A stretch of 59,742 nucleotides of DNA from Citromicrobium sp. (GCA_003248395.1 QFNA01000014.1:1-59742), one strand, 5' to 3'. Counted from the stretch's first letter, positions 1 through 11,136 are shown. Notes: a model not told the origin generated them from the sequence alone. Program-made: numbers and translations.

Positions 1-749
1 CGATGATCGAGAAACAGGCGCGCCACAGCCATGTTGGTCGCCATGGAGAAGCAGGCATTGATGTCTTCGACCCGGCGGCGCGGGCGGAAGGTCAGCGCAT
101 ACCGACCTTCCCCCAGAGCCTGCATTTCCTGTTCGGGAGGATCCACGCGCGAAGCGCCGCGCGCCTTTTCGGCTGCTTCGATCCGGCGGGCAAGCTCGAC
201 TGCGCCGTCCGGCAAGTCGTTTTCCGACGCGGTCTCGTAGGCGAGCTTAGCGCGACTGCGTATGCGTGCGCGCTCGACCCCCTCGATCCGCGCCTCTCCG
301 TCTTGGGAAACGAGCACGCGAAACAGGACGCAGGGGCGCGGTCCATCGGGGAGCAGGCTTGCCGCGTTTTCCGACAGCACCGGCGGATACAATCCGATCC
401 GCGATCCGGGCATGTAGACCGTCATGCCGCGCTTCCACGCTTCCTCGTCAAGCGCGCTGCCCGGCTGCACGAACCATCCGACGTCGGCGATGGCGTAATG
501 CAGGCGGATGTCATCGCCCGCCACCTCGACGTGAAAGGCCTGGTCCAGATCGGTCGAACTCGCCGGGTCGAGCGTAACGAATGGCACGTCCAGCCGGTCG
601 GCGTGGCTCGATGCATCGGGTTGGCGAGCAGCGGCCTGCCCGGCTTCCTTGAGAACCTCGGGCGGGAACGTGACAGGAAGTTCGAACCGTTCGGGAAAAC
701 CCGCGAGCGCATTGGCGAGGATGCCTTCTGGATCGCGGATTGCCTTCAT
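1..749 (-). CDS. RNB-domain exoribonuclease, RNase II/R family (3' end outside window)
   Basis: The minus-strand reading frame from ATG 747-749 stays open to the window edge, so only the first 249 residues are visible. The protein opens MKAIRDPEGILANALAGF and carries the RNB catalytic signature around residues 60-75 (FVTLDPASSTDLDQAFHV), followed by HYAIADVGWFVQPGSALDEEA and MPGSRIGLYPPVLSENAASL. The acidic residues of the DPASSTDLDQA stretch are the metal ligands expected of an RNase II/R 3'-5' exoribonuclease that degrades single-stranded RNA. No N-terminal cold-shock domain is present, as in the shorter RNB proteins of sphingomonads. It lies 36 bases downstream of typA on the same strand and may be cotranscribed with it. 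Confidence 0.85.
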   Translation of the reverse strand, partial: MKAIRDPEGILANALAGFPERFELPVTFPPEVLKEAGQAAARQPDASSHADRLDVPFVTLDPASSTDLDQAFHVEVAGDDIRLHYAIADVGWFVQPGSALDEEAWKRGMTVYMPGSRIGLYPPVLSENAASLLPDGPRPCVLFRVLVSQDGEARIEGVERARIRSRAKLAYETASENDLPDGAVELARRIEAAEKARGASRVDPPEQEMQALGEGRYALTFRPRRRVEDINACFSMATNMAVARLFLDH

Positions 750-785
750 ACGCTAAACGCCTGCCTTCAAGTCGTTACGCCACTA

Positions 786-2606
<1,821 letters not shown>

Positions 2607-2865
2607 AAAATGTGCTTTCGTAAGGATGCCGTAGCGGCAGCGCAGACAGTCGCTGCCAAATTCGTGCGCGCCTCTAGCGTAGATGGTGCAGTGCGGCAAG
2701 GCGCAGGGGTGTGACTCGCAGGGCACAGTGCCCGTTTCGTCGCGGGATTCCTGCGCTTATTTCACTTGAGACTAGTCCGACTAGCGCATATCCGCCACAC
2801 GTCTGCGTGTCATTTTGGGGACTGCGCGGCAGACCAGACACGTGTTTGTGAGAGGACGCTTCAAC

Positions 2866-5568
2866 ATGAAATTTTCCGCATTCGGCCGCAAGGCGACCGT
2901 TCGCACCGCCATGCTCGCCGGCGCTGCCGCCGTGGCGATACCCGGCGTCGCAGCCGCGCAGGACACCACTGGCGACGATGACCAGGCCGTGCAGGCCGAT
3001 ACCGATGTCGATCAGGATGCAGAGCCGCAGGGCAACGTCATCATCGTCACCGCGACCAAGCGCGAACAGACGCTGCAGGAGACACCCGTCGCCGTCAGCG
3101 TCACGGGGGCAGATACGATCGAACGCGCGCAAATCCGTGACGTCGCCGATCTCGCCACCGTCGTCCCGTCGCTGCGCGTTAGCACCAGCCAGAACCAGTT
3201 CGCCACTACCTATTCGGTGCGCGGCTTCGGCACCAGCGGGGCGAACTTCGGCCTCGAACCGTCGGTTGCCATGTTCGTCGACGGCGTCTATCGCAGCCGC
3301 TCGGTCTCGCAGATCAGCGACCTCCCCGATATCCAGCGCGTTGAGGTGCTGCGCGGGCCGCAGTCGACGCTGTTCGGCAAGAACGCCAGCGCCGGCGTGA
3401 TCTCGATCGTCACCAAGGAACCCAGCTTCGATTTCAACGGCATGGTCGAGGCGACCTATGGCAATTACGATGCCATGGTGTTCAAGGGCTATGTCACCGG
3501 CCCCGTCACCGACACGATCGCCGCGAGCATTGCGGGCGGATACAACCGGCGCGATGGCTATGTCGACAACGCCTTTACCGGAAATGACATCAACGATCGA
3601 AACCGCTGGTTCGCGCGTGGCCAGGTGCTGTTCGAGCCGGGCAGCGACCTTTCGATCCGCCTGATCGGTGATTACGACGAGATCGACGAGGCGTGCTGCG
3701 CGGTGTTCAACCTGCGCCCCTCGGCCACGACGCTGGCGATCCAGGCGCTGGGCGGTCAGGTCAACGATTTCAACGGCGTGCCCGAAGACGACATCATCTT
3801 TTCGGATATCGATCCCAGTAACAAGATCACGAATTACGGCGGCTCGGCCCAGATCGATTACGATTTCGGCGGCATCGGCCTGACCTCGATCACCGCCTAT
3901 CGCGAGATGGAGCTTGATGCGAACCAGGATGTCGACTTTACCAGCCTCGAACTCGCGCGTGGCGCAAGCATCGGGCAGGCCAAGGTCGAATCCTTCACTC
4001 AGGAACTTCGCTTCGCGTCCGACTTCGACGGTCCGTTCAATTTCCTGGTCGGTGGATACTACTTCAATGAGAAAGTGCAGGAATCCGACCAGATCGTCTT
4101 CGGCGAAGACATGCGGAACTACGTCAACATCCTCGTGCAGCAGCAGACCGGCGGCACGCAGAGTATCCCGCAGCTCGAGGCGACCATCGGCGCCTTGACT
4201 GGCCAGAACCTGACCGGTCAGTTCTTCGCCGAAGGACAGGGCCTGTTCAACGCCATGGAGCAGGATAACGAGGCGTACTCGTTCTTCGGCAACGTCGATT
4301 TCGACGTGACCGACCGACTGACGTTGACGCTCGGCGCGAACTACACGAAGGATAAAAAAGAGGTCGTGACCGACACGATCTCCACGGACGTGTTTGCGGG
4401 CGTTAATCTGACGGCAGTCGGCCAAACGGCAATCTTCCAACAGGGCCTGGCCACGCAGGTCGGCACACTGCTTGGACTAGGGCGCGCCGCTACGGCTGCG
4501 GAAATCGGGGCATTTGCCGGGGCGAATCCGGCAGGGTTCTCGCAAGTTCAGGCAGGGGTGCAGGCATTCGCCGCAGCCAATGCCGCCAACCCGGCCGTTA
4601 ACCCGCTGCTTGCACTGCGTTCGATCCAATTCCTGCCGCCGTTCCAGAACTGCCCCAACGCGGTCGAGGATTGCAGCACTAACGACGACGACTGGAGCTG
4701 GACCGCGCGTATCGCCTACGAGGTCACGCCGACGCTGAACGTCTATGCGAGCTGGGCAACCGGCTACAAGGCGCCCAGCTTCAACCTGTCACGCGACAGC
4801 CGCCCGACGGCCATCGACCGGACTGCGCTGATCTCGCAAGGCCTGGCGGTGACCAATCTCACCGCAGGCTCGCGCTTCGCTGCTGCAGAGGATTCGGAAG
4901 TCTATGAGCTCGGGATCAAGGGCGCGTGGGATTATGCAGCCGCGAACCTGACCGTCTTCAAGCAGTCGATCGAGAATTTCCAGACCAACACCTTTACCGG
5001 CACGGGCTATCTGTTCGCGAACGCGGACAAGCAGTCGACCTTCGGCATCGAATTCGACGGTTACGTGCAGCCGACGGAGGCGCTGACCTTCAACCTGGCG
5101 ATGACCTATCTCGATCCGAAATACGACAGCTTCGTCAACTCGCCCTTCGGCGATCTTTCGGGCACGGACATCGTCAACATTCCGCAGCTGTCGGCCGTCT
5201 TCGGTGCGCAGTGGGACCAGGAACTGGGCAATGGCGACAATCTGATCCTGCGCGGCGACTTCTCCTACCAGTCGCCGGTCCAGGTCGAAACCGGGCTGCT
5301 GGAATACATCACCACCAATCCCGACGGCAGTTTCAATTACGACACCGCCTTCGCTGCTGCGCGTCCCTATCGCCGCGAGGTGAACAATCTCAACGCATCG
5401 CTCACCTATGCGATGGACATGGGGCTGGAACTGTCGGTCTGGGGTCGCAACTTGCTCGACGACCGGAACGTCACCGGCCTGTTCGATTCGGTTGCGCAGT
5501 CGGGATCGATCTCCGCCTACACCAACCAGCCGCGCACCTATGGCGCAACCGCCCGCTTCAAGTTCTGA
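2866..5568 (+). CDS. TonB-dependent outer-membrane receptor
   Basis: A 900-residue receptor. ATG 2866 is chosen because AGAGGA (2851-2856) precedes it at good spacing and because it starts directly with a signal peptide (MKFSAFGRKATVRTAMLAGA, cleavage near AAAQD). The plug domain (about residues 60-190) contains VTATKREQTLQETPVAVSV, YSVRGFGTSG and VEVLRGPQSTLFGKNASAG. The rest is a beta-barrel ending with the aromatic C-terminus of outer-membrane proteins (ATARFKF). The substrate cannot be read from the sequence; the sphingomonad family is broad (siderophores, oligosaccharides, peptides). No FecR/sigma pair or transport operon lies beside it. A strong hairpin terminator follows, so it is probably monocistronic. 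Confidence 0.93.
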   Translation: MKFSAFGRKATVRTAMLAGAAAVAIPGVAAAQDTTGDDDQAVQADTDVDQDAEPQGNVIIVTATKREQTLQETPVAVSVTGADTIERAQIRDVADLATVVPSLRVSTSQNQFATTYSVRGFGTSGANFGLEPSVAMFVDGVYRSRSVSQISDLPDIQRVEVLRGPQSTLFGKNASAGVISIVTKEPSFDFNGMVEATYGNYDAMVFKGYVTGPVTDTIAASIAGGYNRRDGYVDNAFTGNDINDRNRWFARGQVLFEPGSDLSIRLIGDYDEIDEACCAVFNLRPSATTLAIQALGGQVNDFNGVPEDDIIFSDIDPSNKITNYGGSAQIDYDFGGIGLTSITAYREMELDANQDVDFTSLELARGASIGQAKVESFTQELRFASDFDGPFNFLVGGYYFNEKVQESDQIVFGEDMRNYVNILVQQQTGGTQSIPQLEATIGALTGQNLTGQFFAEGQGLFNAMEQDNEAYSFFGNVDFDVTDRLTLTLGANYTKDKKEVVTDTISTDVFAGVNLTAVGQTAIFQQGLATQVGTLLGLGRAATAAEIGAFAGANPAGFSQVQAGVQAFAAANAANPAVNPLLALRSIQFLPPFQNCPNAVEDCSTNDDDWSWTARIAYEVTPTLNVYASWATGYKAPSFNLSRDSRPTAIDRTALISQGLAVTNLTAGSRFAAAEDSEVYELGIKGAWDYAAANLTVFKQSIENFQTNTFTGTGYLFANADKQSTFGIEFDGYVQPTEALTFNLAMTYLDPKYDSFVNSPFGDLSGTDIVNIPQLSAVFGAQWDQELGNGDNLILRGDFSYQSPVQVETGLLEYITTNPDGSFNYDTAFAAARPYRREVNNLNASLTYAMDMGLELSVWGRNLLDDRNVTGLFDSVAQSGSISAYTNQPRTYGATARFKF

Positions 5569-5595
5569 GGCGCCGGAGAAATTGCTGAAAGGGAT

Positions 5596-5620
5596 GGGGG
5601 CTTTCGGGCCCCCTTTTCTT
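5596..5620 (+). terminator. Rho-independent terminator of the TonB receptor gene
   Basis: Perfect 6-bp G:C stem (5596-5601 GGGGGC with 5608-5613 GCCCCC, loop TTTCGG) followed by TTTTCTT. It lies 27 bases after the receptor stop and just before the convergent permease stop. Confidence 0.85.
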
Positions 5621-5625
5621 TGGCC

Positions 5626-8133
5626 TTACAGCGCGCGCAAGGCCTGTGCCGGTTTTGCCCTGAGTAGCGGCAGAGACCCGCCCACGGCGAAGGCTAGCAC
5701 GACCGCGAGGCCCAGGCCCAGCACGGCGAGCACTTCGCCCCAGTCGGGCAACCAGTCGAATTCGAACAGCTGCGTAATCACCAGCCAGCCGGTCACGCTG
5801 CCGAGGACCAGAGCGACAATCGCGAGCGCTCCCGCCAGTAGCGCATATTCGATGAACTGCATCATCAGCACCTGCTTCTTGTCGGCGCCGAGAACGCGCA
5901 GCACCACCGTATCGTATGTGCGCGAGGACCGCGCAGCGGCGATCGCGCCCAGCAGTACAGCGAGCCCGGCCAGCACGGCGACGCTGGCCGCCGCCAGCGT
6001 GGCGAGACCAACCTGTTCGAGGATCGTGCGTGCCTGTTGCAAGACCCCGCCGACCTCTATGACGGAGGTCGAAGGGAAGCTTCGCACAAGCGCTTGCAGC
6101 AGGGGGCCGGTCGGCGTGCCATCGGTCAGTTCGACGGTCGCTGCCAGATTATGCGGAGTATCGCGCAGGGCATTGGGGCTGAGCACGAAGACGTAGTTGA
6201 AGCCCAAGCTTTCCCAGTCGATGCGCCGCGTGCTGGCGATGCGCGCCGTCACCTCGGTGCCGAGCACGCCAAAGGTCAGGCGATCACCGATCTCAAGGCC
6301 TGCAGCAGTGGCAAACTCTTCGTCGATCGACACCAGTGGCTCGCCGCTGTAAAATGGGCCCCACCATTCGCCTTCGATCAGCGTATTGCCTGCCGGGACC
6401 TGGTCGGAATAGGTCAGCCCGCGCTCGCCGCGCAGCGCCCAGGCGCCATCGGGTATCTCTTCCAGATCGGCGGTGCGCGTCATGCTGTCGTCATTGCCGA
6501 ACGCCCGCACGGCCCCGCGCAATGCCGGGACCGTCCGGATCGCGGCGTCCGGATCGGTCTGCCGAACGAGTGAGTGAAACGCCTCCTCCCGGTCGCGCGG
6601 CACGTCGAGCACGAAATAGTCCGGGGCCTGATCGGGAACGCGGCTCTCGATATTGCCGTCGATGGAACTCTGGACGGCAGCGAGCAAGACGAACGCTGAG
6701 AGGCCAAAACCCAGCGCTGTCACCAGTGCGCCCGTGCTTGATCCCGGACGGTGGATATTCGCCAGCGCCGCACGGGCGATCGGATTGGCCGGACGGGGCA
6801 GGGCGGCAGCGATTTTGCGGATGGCCCAGCCGAGCGCGGCAAGCAGGCCCAGAGCACCCGCTGCTCCGGCCATGAACCCTGCCGAAAGCAGCGGTTGCCC
6901 AGCCGTGAGCAGCGCCAATGCGACAATCGCCGAGAGGCCGATGGCGACGACGATAAGCGACGCGCGATCGCGGCCCAGCGTGGTCACGCGCGATCGCATC
7001 AACGCCATCGCCGGGAAGGCACGCGCCCGCATCAACTGCGGCGCCGCGAAGACTAGCGCCACCAGCAGGCCATAGGCAGCAGCGAGCAGGAGCGCGGGGA
7101 TGTCGATCACGAAACCCGTGTTGACCGGTAGCAGGCCTTCGAGTGCCTTGGCCAGCAGCGGGACGATGGCAACGCCGACCGCCAGCCCCGCCAGACTGCC
7201 GACGGCTGCAGCGGCAAGCATCTGCAACGCATAGATGCGCGCGATGTCCGTGCTCGTCGCACCCAGTATTTTCAGCGTGGCGACCGATTGGCGCCGTGCA
7301 TCGAGATAGGATCCGACGCCGCCCCCGATACCGATTCCGGCGATGACCAATGCAGCGAGGCCGACGAGCGTGAGGAAGTCACTCATCCGCCCCACGAAAC
7401 GATCGGTGCCGGGTGCTGCGCGATCCGCGGTGTCGATGTCGAACCCTGCGTCGGGAAAGCGCGCCTCGAGGTCTTCGGTGATGCCCTCGAGATCCGGTGT
7501 GCCATCGATGGCAACGCGCGTCTTGCTCTGGTACATCGCCCCCGGCGCCAGCAATCCGGCGCGGCGCGGCAAGTCCTCGCCGACGATGATCGTCGGACCG
7601 AGCTGAAAGCCTTCGCCCAGCCGGTCGGGCTCATCGTCGATCACGCCGCCAATGGTCAATGTTTCGGTCCCGACAACTATCGTATCGCCGGCCGCGACCC
7701 CCAGCCGGTCCGCGACACCCGGCGCGATATAGGCCTCGTTGCCCTTGGGCGCCTCGACCGCGCCATCGCCTGCGACAGTCAGCGTGCCATAGAGCGGATA
7801 AAGCCCGTCGACCGCCTTCAGTTCGATCGGCGCGGCCAGATCGGCCTTGCGCGCCATCGCCTGCATGCGCGTGCCGGCAGACACCGTCCCGAGTTCATCG
7901 AGGGCGGCGCGTTCGTCGCTGTTCAGCCCGCGTTGCCACAATTCGATCTGCAGGTCGCCGCCCAGGAATTGCTGGCCATTGGCGGCAAGCTCGCGCTCGA
8001 TGGCTGCAGTCAGCGAACCGATCGCTGCCAATGCGGCGGTGCCCAGGAAGATGCACACCAGCAGCAGGCGCAGGCCCTTGAACCGTGCGTTGAGGTCGCG
8101 GCGCGCGATGCGCCAGGCCATGGTCCAGCTCAT
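5626..8133 (-). CDS. ABC transporter permease, FtsX/MacB-type (YbbP-like)
   Basis: An 835-residue inner-membrane protein. The frame runs upstream to 8187, but the ATG at 8131-8133 forms an ATGA overlap with the ATPase stop and begins MSWTMAWRIARRDLNARFKG, the usual start of this family. There is one N-terminal helix, a long periplasmic region, then FtsX-like permease cores near residues 260-400 and 700-830 (LDARRQSVATLKILGA; ARSSRTYDTVVLRVLGADKK). The arrangement with a LolD-like ATPase, divergent from a GDSL esterase, matches the ybbA-ybbP/tesA locus of other proteobacteria. The cargo is unknown; export or extraction of a hydrophobic substrate from the membrane is an inference. Confidence 0.9.
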   Translation of the reverse strand: MSWTMAWRIARRDLNARFKGLRLLLVCIFLGTAALAAIGSLTAAIERELAANGQQFLGGDLQIELWQRGLNSDERAALDELGTVSAGTRMQAMARKADLAAPIELKAVDGLYPLYGTLTVAGDGAVEAPKGNEAYIAPGVADRLGVAAGDTIVVGTETLTIGGVIDDEPDRLGEGFQLGPTIIVGEDLPRRAGLLAPGAMYQSKTRVAIDGTPDLEGITEDLEARFPDAGFDIDTADRAAPGTDRFVGRMSDFLTLVGLAALVIAGIGIGGGVGSYLDARRQSVATLKILGATSTDIARIYALQMLAAAAVGSLAGLAVGVAIVPLLAKALEGLLPVNTGFVIDIPALLLAAAYGLLVALVFAAPQLMRARAFPAMALMRSRVTTLGRDRASLIVVAIGLSAIVALALLTAGQPLLSAGFMAGAAGALGLLAALGWAIRKIAAALPRPANPIARAALANIHRPGSSTGALVTALGFGLSAFVLLAAVQSSIDGNIESRVPDQAPDYFVLDVPRDREEAFHSLVRQTDPDAAIRTVPALRGAVRAFGNDDSMTRTADLEEIPDGAWALRGERGLTYSDQVPAGNTLIEGEWWGPFYSGEPLVSIDEEFATAAGLEIGDRLTFGVLGTEVTARIASTRRIDWESLGFNYVFVLSPNALRDTPHNLAATVELTDGTPTGPLLQALVRSFPSTSVIEVGGVLQQARTILEQVGLATLAAASVAVLAGLAVLLGAIAAARSSRTYDTVVLRVLGADKKQVLMMQFIEYALLAGALAIVALVLGSVTGWLVITQLFEFDWLPDWGEVLAVLGLGLAVVLAFAVGGSLPLLRAKPAQALRAL

Positions 8134-8819
8134 GCGCGCGTGTCGCTCTCGATCCGGCCGTCGCCCAGTGTCAGCACGCGGTCGCAATGCGCGGCAAGCT
8201 CTGGATCATGCGTGATCACCAGCAAGGTCGCGCCTGTTTCGGCCCTTCTGGCGAACAGCAGTTCCACGATCTCGTGCCCAGTCGCGGCATCCAGATTGCC
8301 GGTCGGTTCGTCGGCAAAAATGAGTTCGGGTCGGGGGGCGATGGCGCGCGCGATCGCGACGCGCTGCTGCTCGCCGCCCGAAAGCTGCTGCGGATAGTGA
8401 TGCAGGCGGTGGCCAAGGCCGACGCCCTCCAGCTCGTCCTTTGCGCGGCGCTGCGCATCGCTCGCTCCCGCCAGCTCCATCGGCGTCGCCACATTTTCCA
8501 GCGCGGTCATCGTCGGCAGCAGGTGGAATGCCTGCAAGACGATGCCGATACGGCCGCGGCGCGCGCGGGCGAGGGCATCTTCGTCCATCGCCGCGAAATC
8601 CTGTCCGGCGACGCGCAAAGTGCCGCTTGTCGCCCGCTCCAGGCCCGAAAGCACAGCCATCAGCGAACTCTTCCCCGAACCCGACGGGCCGAGCAGCGCA
8701 ACCGTGTCGCCCGACGCGATCGCCAGGTCCAAACCCTTGAGAATTTCAACGGCACCTTCCGCAGATCCGAGCGTCAGGTGGAGGTCGCGAGCCGAAATCG
8801 CGTCTTGAGTAGTATTCAC
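8130..8819 (-). CDS. ABC transporter ATP-binding protein (LolD/YbbA-like)
   Basis: A 229-residue ATPase with every motif of an ABC nucleotide-binding domain: Walker A GPSGSGKSS (about residues 43-51), Q-loop in LQAFHLLPTM, signature LSGGEQQRVAIARAI, Walker B ELIFADEPTGNLD and the H-loop ITHDPELAAHC. It overlaps the permease start by 4 bases (ATGA), so the two subunits are translationally coupled. The first ATG of the divergent esterase is only 26 bases away, so at least one promoter must extend into a coding region. Confidence 0.93.
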   Translation of the reverse strand: MNTTQDAISARDLHLTLGSAEGAVEILKGLDLAIASGDTVALLGPSGSGKSSLMAVLSGLERATSGTLRVAGQDFAAMDEDALARARRGRIGIVLQAFHLLPTMTALENVATPMELAGASDAQRRAKDELEGVGLGHRLHHYPQQLSGGEQQRVAIARAIAPRPELIFADEPTGNLDAATGHEIVELLFARRAETGATLLVITHDPELAAHCDRVLTLGDGRIESDTRA

Positions 8820-8866
8820 CCTGCTGCGATGGCAGATGCAATTGTATGAAACAAGGAAGCTTGCCG

Positions 8867-9568
8867 ATGATCCTGCGTAGTTTGTCGATGGCGACAGCGC
8901 TGCTTTTTCTGGCAGCCTGCGGAAGCGAGGCCGACACCATCGAACCGCCGGCGCAGTCGGGCGAAGCGACGCCGACCGACATACAGCAAGACGTCAGCGG
9001 ACCGGAGAGGCGGATCATGGCTTTCGGCGACAGCCTGTTCGCCGGTTATGGCATCGGATTGGAAAATTCCTATCCGGCCAAATTGCAGGAGGCGATGAGG
9101 CAGAACGGGATCAATGCCGTCATCAACAATGCGGCGGTATCGGGCGAAACGAGTGGGGCGGGGGCACAGCGGCTGGCATTCGCGCTCGACAATCAGGAAG
9201 AAAAGCCCGATCTCGTTCTGCTCGAACTCGGCGGCAACGACATGCTGCGAGGGCTGTCGCCCGACGAAACGCGCGCCAACTTCGTTTCCATGCTCGACGA
9301 GCTGCAGCGCCGCGACATCCCTGTCCTGCTCATGGGTATGCGTGCGCCGCCGAACTACGGCCCCGAATATCAGCAGGAATTCGACAGCATCTATCCTGAA
9401 CTTGCCGAAGAATACGACGTGCAACTGGTGCCCTTCTGGCTCGACAGTATCTATCAGGACGTTTCGCTGTTTCAGGACGACCGCGTCCATCCAACCGAGG
9501 CCGGGATTGATCGGCTGGTCGCCGATACGCTCGACGAAGTTCGCGGGGCCTTGTCACCCGTCGACTAG
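8867..9568 (+). CDS. GDSL/SGNH-family arylesterase or lysophospholipase, lipoprotein (TesA-like)
   Basis: Two in-frame ATGs exist. The one at 8867 is preferred over 8846: AAGGA (8853-8857) sits about 9 bases before it, and it starts directly with a lipoprotein signal MILRSLSMATALLFLAAC (lipid Cys 18). This gives 233 residues. SGNH blocks are clear: FGDSLFAG (catalytic Ser), LELGGNDMLRG (Asn of block III) and DDRVHPTEAG (Asp/His). The enzyme should hydrolyse short acyl, aryl or lysophospholipid esters in the periplasm or at the membrane. It is divergent from the LolD-like ATPase and overlaps the end of recF (convergent) by 4 bases. Confidence 0.9.
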   Translation: MILRSLSMATALLFLAACGSEADTIEPPAQSGEATPTDIQQDVSGPERRIMAFGDSLFAGYGIGLENSYPAKLQEAMRQNGINAVINNAAVSGETSGAGAQRLAFALDNQEEKPDLVLLELGGNDMLRGLSPDETRANFVSMLDELQRRDIPVLLMGMRAPPNYGPEYQQEFDSIYPELAEEYDVQLVPFWLDSIYQDVSLFQDDRVHPTEAGIDRLVADTLDEVRGALSPVD

Positions 9569-10650
9569 AGCGGCGCAACCTTGCCGGCCTCGACGCTCCA
9601 TGAGGCCGTGTCGGACGCGATACTTTCGAACGGAGCGATCTCGGTTCCGGTCATCCACACCTGCGCGCCTCCCGATGACAATTGATCGAACAGGGCTGCA
9701 CGGCGCAGGGGATCGAGATGGGCGGCCACTTCGTCGAGCAGCAGGATGCCGGGCCGGCCCTGCGCTGCCAATGCGGCATGTGCCAGCGTGATGGCCACCA
9801 GCATGGCCTTTTGCTCGCCTGTCGAGCTCTGCGCGGCGGGTACGCGCTTTGCCGCATGCACGACTTCCAGTTCGTCGCGATGCGGTCCGCCGAGCGTGCG
9901 CTGCGCCGCGCGATCGCGCCGACGATTTTCGAACAGTAACTGCGACAACATGTCTGCGCTGTCTGCGCCGCCTGCAACATAGGTCAGGGCCGGACGGGCA
10001 AAGGGTTCCGCAGGCATTTGCGCGATGCGACCCATCAGCGTTTCGACCAGGATTGCGCGTCCTGCGACGACCTTGCCGCCATGTTCCGCCATTTGCGCCT
10101 CGATCGCATCGAGCCAACCCGTTTCGGGGTTTCGCTCGCCGGAAAGCAGCCTGTTTCGCTCGCGAAGCGCTGCCTCGTAACGCGAAACATACGCCGCGTG
10201 GGCGGGGTCGATCGCCAGCGCCATGCGGTCGAGGAACCGGCGCCGTTCGCTGCCCGGCCCGGTAAACAGGCCATCCATGGCGGGTGTCAGCCAGGTAACT
10301 GAAAGCCACTCGCCCAGCGCCGTTGCCGGTGTCTCTGCGCCGTTGATGCGCACCTTGCGGCGTCCCGGCTGCGCAGGCTCGCTATAGGTCCCGACCCGTA
10401 CGGGTTCGTCGCCAATGCGAAGATCCGCGCCGATCGCGAAGCCTGCGTCACTGCCATGAGAGGCCAGTTCGGCCAGCGAGGCGCGCCGCATGCCTCTGCC
10501 CGGAGCAAGAATCGACAGCGCTTCGAGCAGGTTCGTTTTCCCCGCGCCGTTCTCTCCGACCAGCAGGTTGAACCGCGCAGTCCCAGCCAGCTCAGTTGCG
10601 GCATGATTGCGGAAATTGGTGAGGGCAATGCGGTCGAGCATGGGAGGCAC
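9565..10650 (-). CDS. recF: DNA replication and repair protein RecF
   Basis: A 361-residue SMC-like ATPase. It has RecF features LTNFRNHAATEL, Walker A GENGAGKTNLLEALS (about residues 32-46), signature SSTGEQKAMLVAITLA and Walker B GILLLDEVAAHLD. An alternative start three codons downstream (MLDRIAL) is equally possible. RecF with RecO and RecR loads RecA at gaps next to a duplex. It is not beside dnaA, dnaN or gyrB here, which is common in alphaproteobacteria. Confidence 0.95.
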   Translation of the reverse strand: MPPMLDRIALTNFRNHAATELAGTARFNLLVGENGAGKTNLLEALSILAPGRGMRRASLAELASHGSDAGFAIGADLRIGDEPVRVGTYSEPAQPGRRKVRINGAETPATALGEWLSVTWLTPAMDGLFTGPGSERRRFLDRMALAIDPAHAAYVSRYEAALRERNRLLSGERNPETGWLDAIEAQMAEHGGKVVAGRAILVETLMGRIAQMPAEPFARPALTYVAGGADSADMLSQLLFENRRRDRAAQRTLGGPHRDELEVVHAAKRVPAAQSSTGEQKAMLVAITLAHAALAAQGRPGILLLDEVAAHLDPLRRAALFDQLSSGGAQVWMTGTEIAPFESIASDTASWSVEAGKVAPL

Positions 10651-10794
10651 AGGCGTTAGCGCCGCCCAGCATTCTCTGCCACTTCAAACACCAGTTCCAA
10701 CATTTGGGAAATTCCACCAACCTTTCGTTTCGGTGAACGAGAGGGCGTGTTGTGGTTCAGTTCAGAATGGCGGAATTCCGTCATTTTTCGCACT

Positions 10795-10810
10795 TGGCAC
10801 GCAAGTTGCA
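10795..10810 (+). promoter_or_regulatory. Sigma-54 (RpoN) -24/-12 promoter
   Basis: TGGCACGCAAGTTGCA fits the sigma-54 consensus TGGCACG-N4-TTGCW at every position, with GG at -24 and GC at -12. It lies 58 bases upstream of the first small ORF (10869) and points towards it. The palindrome CGGAATTCCG (10771-10780) and the inverted repeat TCGTT-N6-AACGA (10725-10740) lie upstream, where IHF or an enhancer-binding protein could bind; those two are only candidates. E. coli psp genes are transcribed from sigma-54 promoters under PspF, which fits the PspC domain encoded downstream. Confidence 0.82.
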
Positions 10811-10868
10811 ACGCTCCTGGCATCCACCGGAACGGCCGGTGAGACCACACAAGGAAAGGAATATTCCC

Positions 10869-10988
10869 ATGTCTGCCTTCGAATTTGCCAGCAACAAAGC
10901 CTTCGCTGCCGTCTTCGCTTTCGGAGCCTCGGCCCTGCTGATGGCCTACGCGATCGTTCCCGCTGGCCAGCCGATGCTCGTTGCCTGA
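10869..10988 (+). CDS. Small single-pass membrane peptide, copy 1 of a tandem pair (39 aa)
   Basis: The ORF begins at ATG 10869 after an excellent ribosome-binding site (AAGGAAAGGA, 10851-10860). It encodes 39 residues: a short polar N-terminus (MSAFEFASNK), one hydrophobic helix (AFAAVFAFGASALLMAYAIV) and a short tail PAGQPMLVA. It aligns without gaps over its full length with the next ORF; 14 of 39 positions are identical, including FAAV at 12-15, AI at 28-29, PA at 31-32 and the final A. I do not recognise a named family. It is the first gene behind the sigma-54 promoter, so it is probably an inner-membrane peptide made during envelope stress; that role is an inference. Confidence 0.8.
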   Translation: MSAFEFASNKAFAAVFAFGASALLMAYAIVPAGQPMLVA

Positions 10989-11016
10989 TCACGCACGCTT
11001 AAGGGAGGAACAACCC

Positions 11017-11136
11017 ATGTTCGACAAAAACAAAGCCGGCGGCAAACTGTTCGCTGCCGTCATCTCCCTCGGCCTGTCGACGATTTTCTTCGCCACGGCC
11101 ATCATTCCCGCCACCCCCAACGGAGTTTTCGCATGA
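11017..11136 (+). CDS. Small single-pass membrane peptide, copy 2 of a tandem pair (39 aa)
   Basis: ATG 11017 follows AAGGGAGGAA (11001-11010), a strong ribosome-binding site. The 39-residue product starts MFDKNKAGGK, has one helix (LFAAVISLGLSTIFFATAII) and ends PATPNGVFA. It is a gap-free paralogue of the preceding peptide with the same length and the same FAAV...AI-PA pattern. Its stop overlaps the start of the PspC-domain gene as ATGA (11133-11136), so the peptide and PspC are translationally coupled. Function unknown. Confidence 0.82.
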   Translation: MFDKNKAGGKLFAAVISLGLSTIFFATAIIPATPNGVFA

